A stretch of 64,000 bases of DNA from Chlorops oryzae (GCA_020466095.1 CM035808.1:54212073-54276072), one strand, 5' to 3'; counted from the stretch's first letter, positions 11,385-23,800 are shown. Notes: generated by a model not told the origin, from the letters alone. Translations and numbers: made by a program.

Positions 11385-11820
11385 TTTACTTATTATTTAA
11401 TATAATATAAGACTTTTTTGAAAAATGTTAAAAAAAGGCATCGAAAAATCTCATACAGAATGGCCTGGGGATTACAATGGTATCAACATTTTTACTGTGT
11501 GTAAATTTTTTGGTGCTGCTTTTTAAAATTTTGAAAAACATCGAAACTGTGATTTTCAGTCCCTGATAAAAAGTAGCACACAAAAAAAAAAAAATTTTTT
11601 TTTGGTCCAATCAAAACGTTCTGAAATCATTACAAGCGCATCTGGAAACATTAAGCGCATAAAGAATAAGTCAATGTTCTTGTAGGAATGAACTGATCCT
11701 TTCCGGAAAGTCAGAAGATCGCAGAATTTCATCGTCAAAGCGCCATTTTTAATTTTCGTCAACGCTTCGAGAACAATCGATTCGCAATAACAGTTTGTAC
11801 CGCAACTCAAGTCAACGGCG
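11385..11820. other. Noncoding stretch up to second Transib element
   Basis: AT-rich DNA. A minus-strand frame of 98 codons runs through it but crosses the transposon boundary at 11821, so it is not taken as a gene. Confidence 0.4.
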
Positions 11821-13797
11821 CACAGTGTGGCGAGTGCTGCCAAAAATGCCAAAAATTAAGGTTTGAATTGTTAAAAATAAATTTTGGAACCCGGATAACA
11901 ATACCTCCATTAAGAAAAAGCAAAACCTAAATTCTTCTTACCTAATGCCATTTAAGCACAGCACGCCTTCAAAGTTTCACTTCCAATCACTTGTTTATTT
12001 CGAAATAAAATTTGTCTTTGAATAGTAATTTTTAAAGATGCGTTTTTTGGTTACATTGTAGTCCGACCATTATGATTTATATGTCATATTAAAATATGAC
12101 ATATCTTTCTTATTGCAACTATGTTATTTTTGGACATCTTGAGCCCATATGTGAAACGCCATCGCTTTTAAAATACAACTGCACAGAAGTGATTTTGGAA
12201 AAAAATAAAGTATTTGAAAGACAATTAAAAAAAAACACCAAAAAACTCCTTTTTTGTTTTTTTAATAAATCATAATGGCGAGTATGTACTAACTTTTAAA
12301 ACAAAAATCAGCTGCATTGGCCTGCAATGTTGAAAGTTATGTTTATTTTTGTAGTGGGAGTAGGAATTAAAATTGGTGAAATTTTTGACGTGTGGATTTA
12401 AAAAAAAACGTTTCGCAACCAACTTCGATTCTGAAGAGAATTACAATTTTTTATTTTTCAAACCTATTTCTAGTATATAAATACACTGAGCGAACTTAAC
12501 CATGATTTTTGTAAAAGGGCGCATTGTTATTCACAGTCCTTTTGATTTTCGAGCAGAACAAAAATTTCAAAAGAAAAATGGTTGAGTCAACAACATTTTC
12601 GGTTGATTTAAAGGAAATATGATTAATTACATTTCTTTTCGTTCGGTATACTTCTCGTTTGTTTTATAAAATATGACATATAAGATAATTATTCATCTTA
12701 GAACTTTTTAAGCATTGCGAAAGCAGTTACGACAACGGAGTGACAAAATCGGATGAAGTCCATCCGATGGCTATTTTTGGGGTTATTTTCATCAGAGAGC
12801 TCTGTGGCCATTTGCTTTGAACGTTTAATAAATTTGTTTTGACATTTCTTCTTTTATAGGTATTTTATTTCTTTTTTTATATTTTTTTATTTCAAATATG
12901 TCCAATTTAAATTTATATCCATTTTTAAAATTATCATTTCAATTCAACTTGAAATATGGTTGATTCAAAAGGAAAATCTTTATTTTTTTCAACAAGAACA
13001 TTTGTTAAAATAAAAATATTCCTTGTTGATGCCGTTTTGTATGTTTTTCCTTTTGACTTAACCAGTTTTTGGTCGATTTTTTTCTCTGTGTACCTTCAAT
13101 TTTCAATTGGAGGTGGACATGGGAGTGGGCAGATTTTTATGATATTTGATAAGCTTTTTGCATTGATCATGCAATCGATGTAAAGGATTTGTACGTCTAA
13201 GAAGTAGGGGAGAAAGCTTAAAACATGGTGGAAATCAAAGATGGAGCGAACTGTAAAATTTCAGGATTTTAAGCAACGCTGCATGAAGAAGTCGGGCAAA
13301 ACCTAGTTTCGAACGTATAATTTTTATCTGAGCTTTTCGTTTGAATTTCAGTGTTTTTGTCATGGTGCATTTCTTGTTTTCCAAGAATTGGATTAGTTTT
13401 TTTTATGTTTTGTGATAAATATGTGTTTGAATTTTTCACCAAGTACCACATTTGCCAATTCCTGAAAACCTTTTTTATACAAATTGCAGGGCACGTCTTT
13501 ATTGATTTTTTTCCCAACTTTGAGTGAGCGTGGCCAACCCACTTTTTCTATATTTTTCTAATATTTGTGGTCAAAAGAAATCCATGTGCTTAATTTCAAA
13601 CCTCTAGCTCCAAAAATGCAAATTTTGGAGTTTCCGTTACAAGGAGGATGGGTGGCGGGATGGGATGTATGGGTTATGCTGTTAATTTTTAAAATATTTC
13701 TTCATCTTACCAAAAGTAATGTCCATGCTAAATTTCATTGCTCTAGGGAAACTCCTACTATTTTTGGCCAAAGAATGTATGAAGACGCGACACTGTG
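11821..13797. mobile_element. Non-autonomous Transib element with 5-bp TSD
   Basis: The ends are CACAGTGT at 11821 and its reverse complement ACACTGTG finishing at 13797. The 5-bp GC-rich duplication CGGCG lies at 11816-11820 and 13798-13802. About 75 bases of the right end, read on the minus strand, align with the left end of the complete Transib at 2245 (shared words CTTCATACATT, CAAAAAATAG / CAAAAATAG, ATGAAATTTAGCA). No transposase remains in the 1977 bp, so it would depend on a related autonomous copy. An internal inverted word (CCATTATGATTTAT near 12067, its complement near 12263) may be an older MITE inside it. Confidence 0.82.
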
Positions 13798-14239
13798 CGG
13801 CGTAGTCGCTGCAAACTTCGACGCTTCATTCTGCGAATCGACGCTTGCTATACTTTTTTCGCGCGAATTCACAAATAGCAAATGGAATATGGCGACTATA
13901 CGCAAAAAACGAAAATGAAGCACATGGTGGAGAATACAATAACTCTCAAGGCGATGGTTACAATCAAGCAAATCAAGTTAATGCCGTTTTCGGAAAATTG
14001 CCATTTCCAAAATTAAACTCAAAATTCAACATCGTGGCATGGTTCATCAAAGTGGACGAATGGTTCAAATTAAATGGTTTTGGCATCCGCAAGGAAAAAG
14101 AGAAGTATACGGGCATTTCCACGAAAACGTACCCTGTGCAACCGCAAAAAAATTTACACTTTAACACATTTTTGTTCTTCTTATTAAAACATATATACAT
14201 GCATCATTTTTTTCATGTAGAGTAATATTAAAAAATATG

Positions 14240-16468
14240 TATGGTTTGTATACAAATTAATTTTGAAATAGTGCTATTTAAACATATCGCAAACAAAAAA
14301 ATTATCCCTTTTTTGAGCTTTCGCTACAAGCTGTTTTTGAATATGTGGCAGCACAAATAGATATCAGCTAAAAAGTATGTCATTTTATCTGGTTTGCAGA
14401 AAAAGTAGAATGCTTTAGGTTATATGTTGAAATTTTTACAGACGTTTGGAAAATTAACCTTAGACTGTCACGCCCGTTACCGATAAACTACAAACAGTTA
14501 AATTATCTTTTAGCAAAAGAATTTAACAAAGTGTTAACCTGCAGATAGTAAGAAGGTAATTCCGTTTAATAATAAACCGAAACCTAGTTGGAGTTTGTGT
14601 GACAGAGGTGGAATTTTTAACACTTAAAACGGTGTCACACCCGTTACTTATTTATTTTCTTGTGTTATATTTTTGGGCCAATTTACCTTACAGTTCATTT
14701 ATAGTAAATTATAAATAATAAACTTTAAATAATAAATAACATATACGGGCATGTGATTGGATTCCCTTTCCCCAAATTTTGGAAAGGGAATTTCGTTCTC
14801 CAATATTTTGAAAATGTATGGCAATTTGAAAAGAAATGACATTGTCAAAAACAAAAACGCTATACGATAAAATTTTCGAACTAAAAAATTTCGAATATAT
14901 TTAAATTCCCGAGTATTTATTTCAATATTCGGAAATGAATTCCGAATCCAATCACACACCTGATAATGAATAAATAATTAATAATTAATAAATTATAAAT
15001 AATAATAAATAATAAATAAATAATATAATAAAAAATTAATAATGCTATTACGGTTGTCGCCGCAATCGTTGTCGACGACTTAGCAACGATGTCGTCGTCG
15101 TCTGCTTCGCCCCTTAATAGCTATTACGGTACTAGTTCGAGACGACGACGACGAATTTCAAATGAAATTGGTAGCACTTTTATTTTTTATTCGGAAAATG
15201 GAACCAATCTTATGAAAATTTGTTTGTCACATAGTTTTAAGATAAAAAAAATTTGAAAGCTCAAGCAAAAATTAAAGAAATTCAAGTTATTACCAGAGGA
15301 GAATTTTAAGACAAAGATTGGATATTTTAAGTTTGCATGGGAAACAAGGTGAATTCATTTTTGACGAAATAGTTTCCATTCTTCCGCAAAATTGCTAGGA
15401 ATAGTTCCTTTTCGGTAACTCTTGCCATACTTCGGTTCTTTTCAAGCTGGCTCACTATTGAGTGAAATTAGTTTTCATTTTATTACTTTTATCGCACTGC
15501 TCGCCTGCTAGTCGTCACCAAAAAAAAATAGCGACAGAAAACGACAAGAAGCGACTCTCGCGGCGACTACGGTAATAGGTATTTAGCGACGACGACGACA
15601 ATATTCGTCGACGGCGACTACTGTAATACGAATACTGTCGCTAATACGTACATATATTTATTGCGTCAAACGGACTACCGTAATAGACCAATAAATAATA
15701 AATAAAAAAAAATAAATAAACAAATAAATAATAAAATTAAATTATATAAAAATATTAATATAGAAGTTTATTATTTATGTATTAATTAATAGTATATTGT
15801 AAATGTCTTAATTAATACTGTATGCTGACGACTCACACTGATCACCACACACAAAACCTTATTCTCAAAACCTTATTATCAAAAAAAGTCTATTCAGTAA
15901 CAAGAAACCAAAATCGTGTGATAAAAAACCAAAAACTTTTAAAAGCAAGTTATTTAACGGAAAACGAATGAAGCTGTTCTTACGAAAATACTACGTTGAT
16001 ATTTTTTATAATAGTTACAATGAAATATATTTAAAAAAACTCGTCTTCCTCATATAACTCTTGTTTCAATTTATATTGTCACACCCGTTACTTTTTTCTG
16101 TCACACCCGTTACTTTTGTAAATTGGTATAAAACACATACGAATACCGATACATTATAAGTAAATACCTATTCATAGTCAGAATACTCCTTAGAACTGTT
16201 GGTTAAACATTCTTTTTGTATGTTTCCTGGAAAATTTTACAGAATCGATTAATGAACACAAATAACATACAAACCCCCATTTTCTAACGTCACACCCGTT
16301 ACCTCCTTTTGAAGGTTTTTAAGGCATTAAAAGTAATTTTTAACGGATTCTTTGAAATGGTAGAAATACTTTAAAAATGGCGCTTCAAAAATATGCAACA
16401 TTGTTATCGAAGGGTTGATGGTTTTAGAGAAATTTAAAGAATTCGCCTAAATCTGTCACACCCGTTAC
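14240..16468. mobile_element. Insertion in gypsy gag carrying TGTCACACCCGTTAC repeats
   Basis: AT-rich noncoding DNA separates the two gag pieces. The 15-mer TGTCACACCCGTTAC or a one-base variant occurs at 14466, 14633, 16077, 16099, 16289 (14 of the 15 bases) and 16454, always on the plus strand. The last copy abuts the point where gag resumes. No transposase and no clear terminal inverted repeats were found, so the class is open. A GTCG-rich MITE is nested inside. Confidence 0.5.
15045..15686. mobile_element. MITE-like inverted repeat, GTCG-rich
   Basis: The block starts CTATTACGGT and ends with the exact complement ACCGTAATAG. Further inverted copies of the same word lie inside (about 15119 and 15568), next to CGTCGTCGTC runs. 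About 640 bp, noncoding. The nested inverted words suggest a composite or one MITE inserted in another. Confidence 0.55.
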
Positions 16469-18299
16469 TATGGAAATACCCATACTGCAGTCGTGGCACA
16501 CGCCGAGAACTATGTACTTGACCAGGTTTTCGATCTCATACGTAATAAACCGGACAACGCACAAACGCAACCAACGGCGAAACTGTCGTTCAATTAGCAA
16601 TTACTGCCGACGTCGTTCTCGACTCAATGGGCGACGTAAAGTCAGCTGCTAGCTGCAGCACAACAATCGACGCATCGGATGATCGAGTAGAAAAACTCGA
16701 AAAACATATCAGCCAACAGGAGACAACACTCCAAAAAATCAACAGCAAACTCAGGAGTCGACAAACCCATTAAAGGACGCAATCAATCAACAATCTCGAG
16801 GTAAATAGTGTTGAGATATCAATATCTAACTTAATTTTGGTTCCAGATGGCAAATCCAGCCAAAATTTCCTTATCGACACCGGCGCGGACGTTTCGGTTA
16901 TTCCAGCGACACGTGCGCATTGACTCAGAAACATTACCGACAATCTATTATTCGCTGGAAACGGATCAACATTAAAACATATGGCGTAAAACGGCTCACA
17001 CTCCATCTCGGATTGCGTCGGAAATTCACATGGTTTTTCATCATCGCAGACACAAAAAATCCCATCATTGACTCGGATTTTGTGCAACATTTCAACCTAC
17101 TCGCCGACATAAAAATTTCAAAACTTGTCGACGCAATAACGTCGCATTACCGCCACGGCGTTTACAGCCTCGAATCTCCGCTTCACATCAAAACATTCGA
17201 CATATCGAACGATTTCGCCGACATATTGGAGGAATTCAACGATATCACTGAACTCAACGCATCGGTACCGAAGCCAACATCAATCGAATCATCAATAGAA
17301 TTTCTTGGCCATTGCGTTACAGCCGCCGGCATCAAACCATTGTCATCCAAGGAACAAACAATCATAGATTACCCATTGCCTAATAAAGCAAGAGAATTAC
17401 GTCGTTTTTTGGCAATGATCAACTTTTACCGTCGATTTCTACCACATGCAGTCAAGCACCAGGTGCCACTAGTCCAATTAATTCCCGGCAACAAAAAGAA
17501 CGACCCAACACCAATCAACTAGACCAAGGAAACAATAAGTCATTTTAACGAATGCAAATCGCAACTTGCAAATGTAACACTTTTGGCGCATCCGGCACCA
17601 AACGCACACATTTCACTCAGCAAAGACGCCAGCGAAAGCGCGATCGGCGCTTCGTTACACCAAATCATCAATGGAGAAAACCAGCCAATTGGATTTTTTA
17701 GCCTCAAACTTACCGAGACTCAAAAAATATATAGCATGCGTGAAGGAAGAATTATCGAAGTACCTACGGACCACAAACCGTTGGTGCACGCGTTTGTGCA
17801 AAAGTCGGACAACGCTTCCCCACGAAAAATTCCGCAATTAGATTACATCAGTCAATTCACAACAACAATTATCCATGTTGCCGGCGTTGAAAACTCAACA
17901 TCTGACGCACTTTCTCGCATTGCAGCGGTCGAATCAATAATCATAAACTATAATCAAACCGCTACAGAACAAAGAAATTGTCCCGAACTAATAAAGCTAA
18001 TAGAGGACAACAATACAGATCTGCAGCTCAAGCAAATCTTTATACCAAATACATCAGAAAAAATCTACTGTGATATTTGGACATCCAAGTTCATTCCGCA
18101 ACCAAATCGCAAGGAAATTATCGAAAAAATGCACAGCATTTCACGCGGCGGCGTACGATCAACCACGGAACTCATTCATCGCACACACTCTCTCCCAAGA
18201 TGGAAAAAAGCAGCGATGCCGCGATTGCTCGTTTGCTGAAGAATTTCTCGCTGTTAAATGCAATCGCAAAATGGAGCTAATGTGAGAAGATTGTATTTT

Positions 18300-18777
18300 T
18301 AATCGTTCCCCAGTGGTCACGACAGTTCGTGACCGGTGTGTATACATAAACTCATCGCATTCATTCTCTCTCGACGAACGAACACGAAGGCAGCAGGAAA
18401 AACGAAATTCTTACTTTATGTGCAAATTAAAAGAGTTTAGTATTCAATTTAATTTAAAGATTACAGTTTATTGAAAATTATTACTTTATTTATTTGAAAT
18501 AACTTATTTGATTTAAAAATTTTCGCTACCGCGTTTTTCGAATAATCAAAACCAACTGAACTTTAAAATTCAAACTTACAAAACCAAAGTCAAGACAACC
18601 TAAAAGAAACCAAAAAGTAAGCTAAACTAAACTGCTGAGCATTCGAAAGCCAGGTTGAGCGAAAGTGCAAAGCTTTCGCCTCGTACCGAAGTGTCACGCT
18701 TCGCAGCCTATGCACTTGGGTCAGCAAGCAGGCCAAGCGTGCCTACGCTTTGGGTTCACTTGCCGATCGTGTTAACT
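18300..18777 (-). mobile_element. Gypsy-type 3' LTR, minus orientation
   Basis: On the minus strand a purine tract (AGTGAGGGAGG) is followed at 18777 by AGTTAACACG, the usual AGTTA start of gypsy/errantivirus LTRs. CAATAAACTG within it can serve for polyadenylation. About 150 bp of it (18625-18770) recurs in opposite orientation at 54310-54480. The lower boundary is approximate; no 5' partner LTR was found. Confidence 0.55.
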
Positions 18778-18962
18778 CCTCCCTCACTTAAGCGAAGGTC
18801 ATCGTCTGGCTTCTTGAACCCCTCTACCATGGCCTGGATAATGTGTTGACGGCAGGCTTTCTTTTTATCCTGATAGAGTTTAAAGATAACGAGACAAACA
18901 ATAATAATGAAAATTACGGTGGAGCTGGACATAAATAGGCTCAAAATAAGATCCATCCTCAT
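18756..18962 (-). pseudogene. Env-like C-terminal tail of a gypsy-type element
   Basis: A 68-codon frame has a hydrophobic stretch (STVIFIIIVCLVIFKLY) followed by a lysine-rich cytoplasmic tail, and overlaps the polypurine tract in front of the LTR at 18777. This placement is that of an envelope transmembrane anchor in errantivirus-type elements. The rest of the gene is absent upstream (the Harbinger element starts at 19298), so it is a remnant. The reading rests on position and hydrophobicity only. Confidence 0.45.
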
Positions 18963-19563
18963 AGAACCAATATGGTTTTGATTTCCGACAGTTTATGAAT
19001 CTTAAAACTAAACAATATTTGTTAATATTATGACTTTCAGTCCACGCCAACGCGTGAACTGGTCTGCATTTCCGTATGATGAAATCCATAGATGGGCTTC
19101 CAGGAGAAAATTGTATAAGAAAAAAAATTACAAGGGGATTAGTTGTGAGGCAATGATGGCAAGTCACGCCTTTTGAGCTGTTGTGAGGCAATTGCAAGCA
19201 ATGAGAAGAACAAGAAAGAAATCAGATCATAAACACCAAATATATGTCACACGCGCATCGATTGAGCAATATCAACAAATCGAAGTAAGCAAAGCAGGGC
19301 CCCTATTATGGTTTGCGTTGCGTTCGCAATTGCGTTGCGTTACCAAGTTGCGTTGCGTAAATAATTCGGTATTATAGAACTCGTTCGAACAGAAGCAATG
19401 TTGCATACTATGTTTTACGGAGGGAAAAGTGTTTTCAGTGGGTAATACTTACATTTACTTTCAAACAATTGTCAAAGAATTGCATTTTGATCGAAGCGCG
19501 AAAGTGTTAAGTTGTGTGTTTAGTTTTGAAGTCAAAAAATTCATAAAAATAAAGAGTGCAAAA

Positions 19564-20797
19564 ATGGACTCCGTGGCATTATGGTTGGATGGAGGTTCGG
19601 GAAGGAGCGAATCTAACGAAAGACGAAATCGGCGAAATAATTCGAACATTATGAGCCTTAGTGAAGAAAGGTAAATATGTGCTGAAAATTTGCAAACGAA
19701 GAATTTATATTTTTTTCTTTTAGCTTCGTTAAAAATTTTCGGCTTTCCAAAGAGGCTTTCACATATGTGTTAAGCGAAATTCAAAGCGAGCTTGGAAATC
19801 CCATTCGTTCCTTTGCGATTACAGCCGAAAGGAAGCTAGCAACGACGCTGAAATTTTTGGGACAAGGTGGCTACCAACATCAAATTGGGCAAGACTTCAA
19901 TTTAGGATTAGCTCAACCTACCGTCTCTATGTGCCTGAAAGAAGTTTGTGCAGCTATGTGCGAAACATATTGTTTTTACAATGACGGACATGGAGAAGAA
20001 ACGAATAAAACAGGGTTTTTATGAGAAATGCGGCATACCGGGCGTCATCGGTGCCATTGATGGCACTCATATACAGATGACACGTCCTTCCAATAATGAG
20101 CACCTTTATTTCAATAGAAAATTGAAACACAGCATAAACGCAATGGTGGTAGGTGTTTTTTATTTATTTTTAATCTTTATATTTATATTAATATGTAAAA
20201 AATTTTAGATATGCGATAATGAAATGCGGATTCGCGCTGTGGATGCCAAATTTGGCGGAACGTCTCATGACGCTCATATATGGAATTTGTCAGCCGAGAG
20301 AGATTACATGAAAAACGGATTTGATAATGGCGATCACTCAAGTTGGCTGCTAGGTAATAGATAAAACAAAGTCCTAATTAAGGTCATATGATGAAAATAT
20401 ATTCTTTTAAGGTGATTCGGGTTACCCCCTCGAACCGTGGCTTTTGACACCCTATCGCAATGCGAATGAAAACTTTGAAGAAAGCTTATTCAACACAAAG
20501 CTGTCTAAAGGAAGAGTAACCATTGAACGTGTTTTTGGAATTCTTAAAGGCAGGTTTAGGTGCTTACTTGCGGCTCGGGAGTTACATTATTGCCCACAAA
20601 AAGTGGTTCAAATATTTAACTCTTGCTGCGCTCTACACAACATTTGTGTGGAGTTTAAGGTACCGCCCCCTGAGCCAATCATTGAGGAAGGATCCGACAT
20701 GGAATTGGACGACAGTGTTTTAAGAAGCGCCGAAGGAAGCCTTCATTCTATAGGAAATAATATACGCGATGAAATCAAACGAAATTTGTTACAATAG
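19564..20797 (+). pseudogene. PIF/Harbinger transposase (HARBI1-like), one frameshift
   Basis: Four exons are readable: 19564-19670, 19724-20148, 20209-20353 and 20412-20797, with short GT-AG introns that all keep frame. DDE motifs are present: first D in GVIGAIDGTHIQM, second D in WLLGDSGYPLEPWLLTPY, E in RVTIERVFGILKGRFRCL. The N-terminus has a helix-turn-helix-like segment (LGLAQPTVSMCLKEV). Between this and the first D the frame changes near 19950-19975 (SMCLKEVCAAMC in one frame, TDMEKKRIKQGFYEKCGIPG in another), so a small indel inactivates the copy unless it is a sequencing error. Everything else is intact, so the element is young. Confidence 0.85.
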
Positions 20798-21191
20798 TTA
20801 AAAAAAATTAAAATAAAAATTAAAAATATTAAAAAAACATTGGATTGTTATGGTAAATATTTCATTTTTTCATTTATTTTAAATTCATTTAAATTCAGTT
20901 TAACAGTGTTCAGTTCATTTTTTGGCTTCTTCAGATACTTCAGTGTTTTTTTCATACACTTAAAAATAAAAAAAATAAAAAATAGGTACTTCAGTGTTCT
21001 TTCATATACTTAAAAATAAAAAAAATAAATAATAGGAACTTCAGTGTTTCTTACTAAGCTTAATAAAATAAATGTATAGGAACTGGAAAAAAATAAAACC
21101 ACTATGTGGTTTTTCTGATTATTATCACTCGTTGGCGTTTTTTCAAGTTAAGCTCTTGTTTTTTGAGTTTCAAGTTAATGAGCTCTAATTT

Positions 21192-21984
21192 TTATCTTCT
21201 TTCGCTTATTGAATTCATCACTTTTAAATTTTCGTTGATTTCCTTCAACACCTGCACCGAGTTTTCATGGTATGAAATTTGATTATTCACCTGCTTCTCA
21301 AGAAGGTTTGGCACATTTTTCTTGGCACTAGTCGATGGCGTCGGATGAGCAGTCATGTGAGGAGTGGGTGAAATTTCTATAAGGACTATGCCGTTATTAT
21401 CCTCTATTGGTAGCGTTGAACATGGACGGTCAATTTCTTCTGTTGAAGACCGAGGTGCGCCGAAAGTCTTTGCTGAGATCCCCTCAATGGCTTCTTCGTA
21501 GCACAAAAATTGAGAAACTTGCTCTTCCAGCTGGTTAAGTGGACAAAATCTCGATGGTCCTCCGCCGGTTCCTGCTATGGAGCTTTTATTTTTACGCATT
21601 TTGGCTTTCAAGTGTGTTCTGTAATTGCTCCAAACCTAACCACATGAAACTTTATTACAGATATATATGTATTTATTTTGATTATTTTGCAATTTTTACC
21701 TTTTTCCATTTATCGGCTGAACGCATTGGAGGGCCTTCGGCATTTAAAATGTTTGAAAGTTTAAGCCACATTGAATGCGATCTTTGCTTGGCATCCAAGC
21801 CTTTTAAAAGGTTTTTGAAAAAATCTTGGTTCGCCACCATAAATTTTACCATCTCCTCAAATTGCTTTTGGCTTGTTTGCTCATTTTTCCTTAAGTTTTC
21901 CCTAAAATAAAAATTCTTAGTTTTCTTTTTCAATTTAATTTTAAAATAATTGAAATAACTTACATTTCTTTGCTTGGCTGACAT
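21192..21984 (-). CDS. Harbinger Myb/SANT-like DNA-binding protein
   Basis: This is the second gene of the Harbinger element; the family product binds DNA and helps the transposase reach the nucleus and the transposon ends. The Myb/SANT-like (MADF-like) helices include QFEEMVKFMVANQDFFKN, MWLKLSNILN and MRSADKWKKVWSNY, spread over two exons. Exon 21984-21700 joins exon 21635-21192 through a 64-bp GT-AG intron (21699-21636). The C-terminal part has a short conserved helix near the end (NNQISYHENSVQVLKEI). Start at 21984 is the first ATG. A GTAAGT lies just after codon 7, but splicing there would break the frame. No lesion seen. It converges on the transposase with about 395 bp between their stops. 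Confidence 0.75.
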
Positions 21985-22476
21985 AAAGTGCTACTTCTTT
22001 GCCTGTCCGACGCTAATTAAGGTTTAGGTTTTTCCTCAAATAAAAATTCTTCCTTTTTAAGGAAAAAATGTTGAAAAAACTCATATTTTCTTGCTATGGC
22101 ACACAACTCGTTAGCTCTAACGAACAGAAATTGCGTTTATCGAACGGTTTTGACAGGTAGAAACGCGAACCGTAATTACCTGCATACGCAAATCGCGAAA
22201 GGGAAAAAATGAATTGCGTTTCCCGCGAGCACATTGTCGCATTTCGCGAACTATAACACCGAATGTTCGATTGCGTTCAAAAATGTTGCGTTTACGCAAA
22301 CCATAATAGGGGCCCAGAGCTTAAGTAATCGAAACGAAAACGCAAGCTGGTGTTTTGACACATATTGCATTGGCACGCTGGCCACAGCGCAGCACAGGTG
22401 ACCAAATACCCAAATATGCTGAGTTGGATATGTGTTACAGCGCGGCACAGGTGACCCAATAAATATGCAATAAATA

Positions 22477-23800
22477 TTAACAGAGCCTTGAGTAGCTGTT
22501 TGTTAGCAACATTTTTCTAGCTAGTGGGTTCGGATGTTGGGAAAACCGAGTGCAATATTTGCGGTTTAATAAAATTAGCTCGTTTCTGACCCTCGGGGTA
22601 CATAGGTCTTTATGTATGTTTTCGGTTTTTATAAACCATGGAGCACCAGCTATAGTCCGAAGAATTTTGGACTGTGAGTGTTGTATAATGTTTATTAAAG
22701 AAGTACTCACTTTTGCCCAGAGCTGGGAGCCATAAGTCCATATGGGCTTTATTGTTGCGTTGTAAAGAAGCACCTTGTGTTCGAGCCGCAGTCGCGACTT
22801 ACTGTTAAGAAGCCAGTGCAGTTTTTGGGCACTCAGCTTCATTTGGGTGCGTTTAGCCTCAATATATTTGCTCCATTGAGACGGCGATCTAAGTAAATGC
22901 CAAGATACCTCACTTCATTGGCTGGTGGAACATGCGTGTTATTAAGCATAATAGGGGGACAAGTTCCGCGACGCAACGTGAAATTAATGTGGGTGCATTT
23001 ACTTTCATTTACTTTTATTCTCCAATTCGCGAGCCAGTCTTCAACAGTATGAAGATGATTACAAAAACTCGAGAGGCGATCACAGGGTAGGTGTGTCCAT
23101 ACAAAATTGCTGTGTCATCTGCAAATGTAGATGTGAAGAGTTCTGGGGATACAGGCAGGTCAGCCGTGTAAATCAGGTATAGCAGTGGCCCTAGGGCACT
23201 ACCTTGAGGTACACCTGTTGAAATGTCAAATTCATTTGTCGTGTGTGTTCCATATTTCATTTTGAACTTCCTTTCAGCTAGGTAGGATGGTAGGACTTTG
23301 TGAGTGTCTTCGGGAAGGGTATGTTTAATTTTAAACATTAAACCAGAGTGCCATACTTTATCAAAGGCTTGCTAGATATCCAGAAATATGGCAGAACAGT
23401 ATTTCTTTTTTTCAAATGCGTTTCTGATTTCAGTGGTAACTCTGTTTTCCTGTTCAATGGTGGCATGGCTTTTACGAAAACCAAACTGGTGCTCGGGAAT
23501 AGCTCCACAGTTTTGCAAGGGTGGTAAAATTTTTGCAAAGAGACATTTTTCAAAGACTTTTGAGAGTACTGATAGTAAGCTAATTGGCCGATATGATGAT
23601 TCTTCGTCCTTTTTAGCCCAGCTTCCAGTGTTAGTGCGCAGTGGTAGTATGTTTGTTTTGGGTGCCTTCATCTTTTTATTTGCTTTCCAAAGAGAGTAGT
23701 TTGATTCTGCTGTCGGTCTAAATTTTCGAGTGTAATTTGTTAGATTAGTTTTCATGTCATTATCAAGAGCTTCTATCAGTCGCTCAGTCGCTGGCACTAA
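22477..23800 (-). pseudogene. Jockey-like LINE reverse transcriptase, 5' truncated
   Basis: Read on the minus strand, the order is the RT fingers (YRPISLLSVLSKVFEKCL, HQFGFRKSHATIEQ), palm (STGVPQGSALGPLLYLIYT, then FADDTAILYG with the catalytic FADD) and a C-terminal region (KLHWLLNSKSRLRLEHKVLL, YGSQLWAKVS). This is the arrangement of jockey-clade non-LTR elements. The endonuclease is absent, there are several stops and frame changes (near 23370, 23015 and 22840), and the 3' end near 22477 lacks a clear poly(A). It is an old 5'-truncated copy next to a gypsy relic. Confidence 0.8.

Larger units (their letters stand above)
13845..18240 (+). pseudogene. Ty3/gypsy-type gag-pol relic, split and decayed
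   Basis: Gag starts around 13900 with VFGKLPFPKLNSKFN and WFIKVDEWFKLNGFG, typical of insect gypsy Gag N-termini. It breaks off near 14140 and resumes near 16472 (frame with HTAVVAHAENYVLDQVFDLI), so a roughly 2.2-kb insertion lies within gag. A protease motif FLIDTGADVSVIPA is at about 16860-16905. The reverse transcriptase palm is missing: the frame jumps from the linker to the thumb/RNase H start (IEFLGHCVTAAGIKPLSSK, RELRRFLAMINFYRRFLP). RNase H is also internally deleted (DHKPLVHAF and HVAGVENSTSDALSRI remain), and the integrase stops early. Stops at about 16921 and 17521 confirm decay. Confidence 0.8.
19298..22314. mobile_element. PIF/Harbinger transposon, complete, TSD CAG
   Basis: The terminal repeats are GGCCCCTATTATGGTTTGCG at 19298 and the complement ending at 22314, with CAG duplicated at 19295-19297 and 22315-22317. 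A 3-bp duplication is usual for this superfamily. Subterminal regions are rich in TTGCGT words at both ends. It carries two convergent genes, a DDE transposase (plus) and a Myb/SANT-like protein (minus), the standard two-gene set of Harbinger. Length 3017 bp. Confidence 0.9.

Noticed and set aside
11556..11852. 98-codon minus-strand ORF with a secretory-looking start
   Set aside because: It crosses the left boundary of the Transib element at 11821, so its start comes from the transposon and the rest from flanking DNA.
12956..13183. 75-codon hydrophobic ORF
   Set aside because: It lies inside the non-autonomous Transib, has T-rich codons throughout and no recognisable domain.
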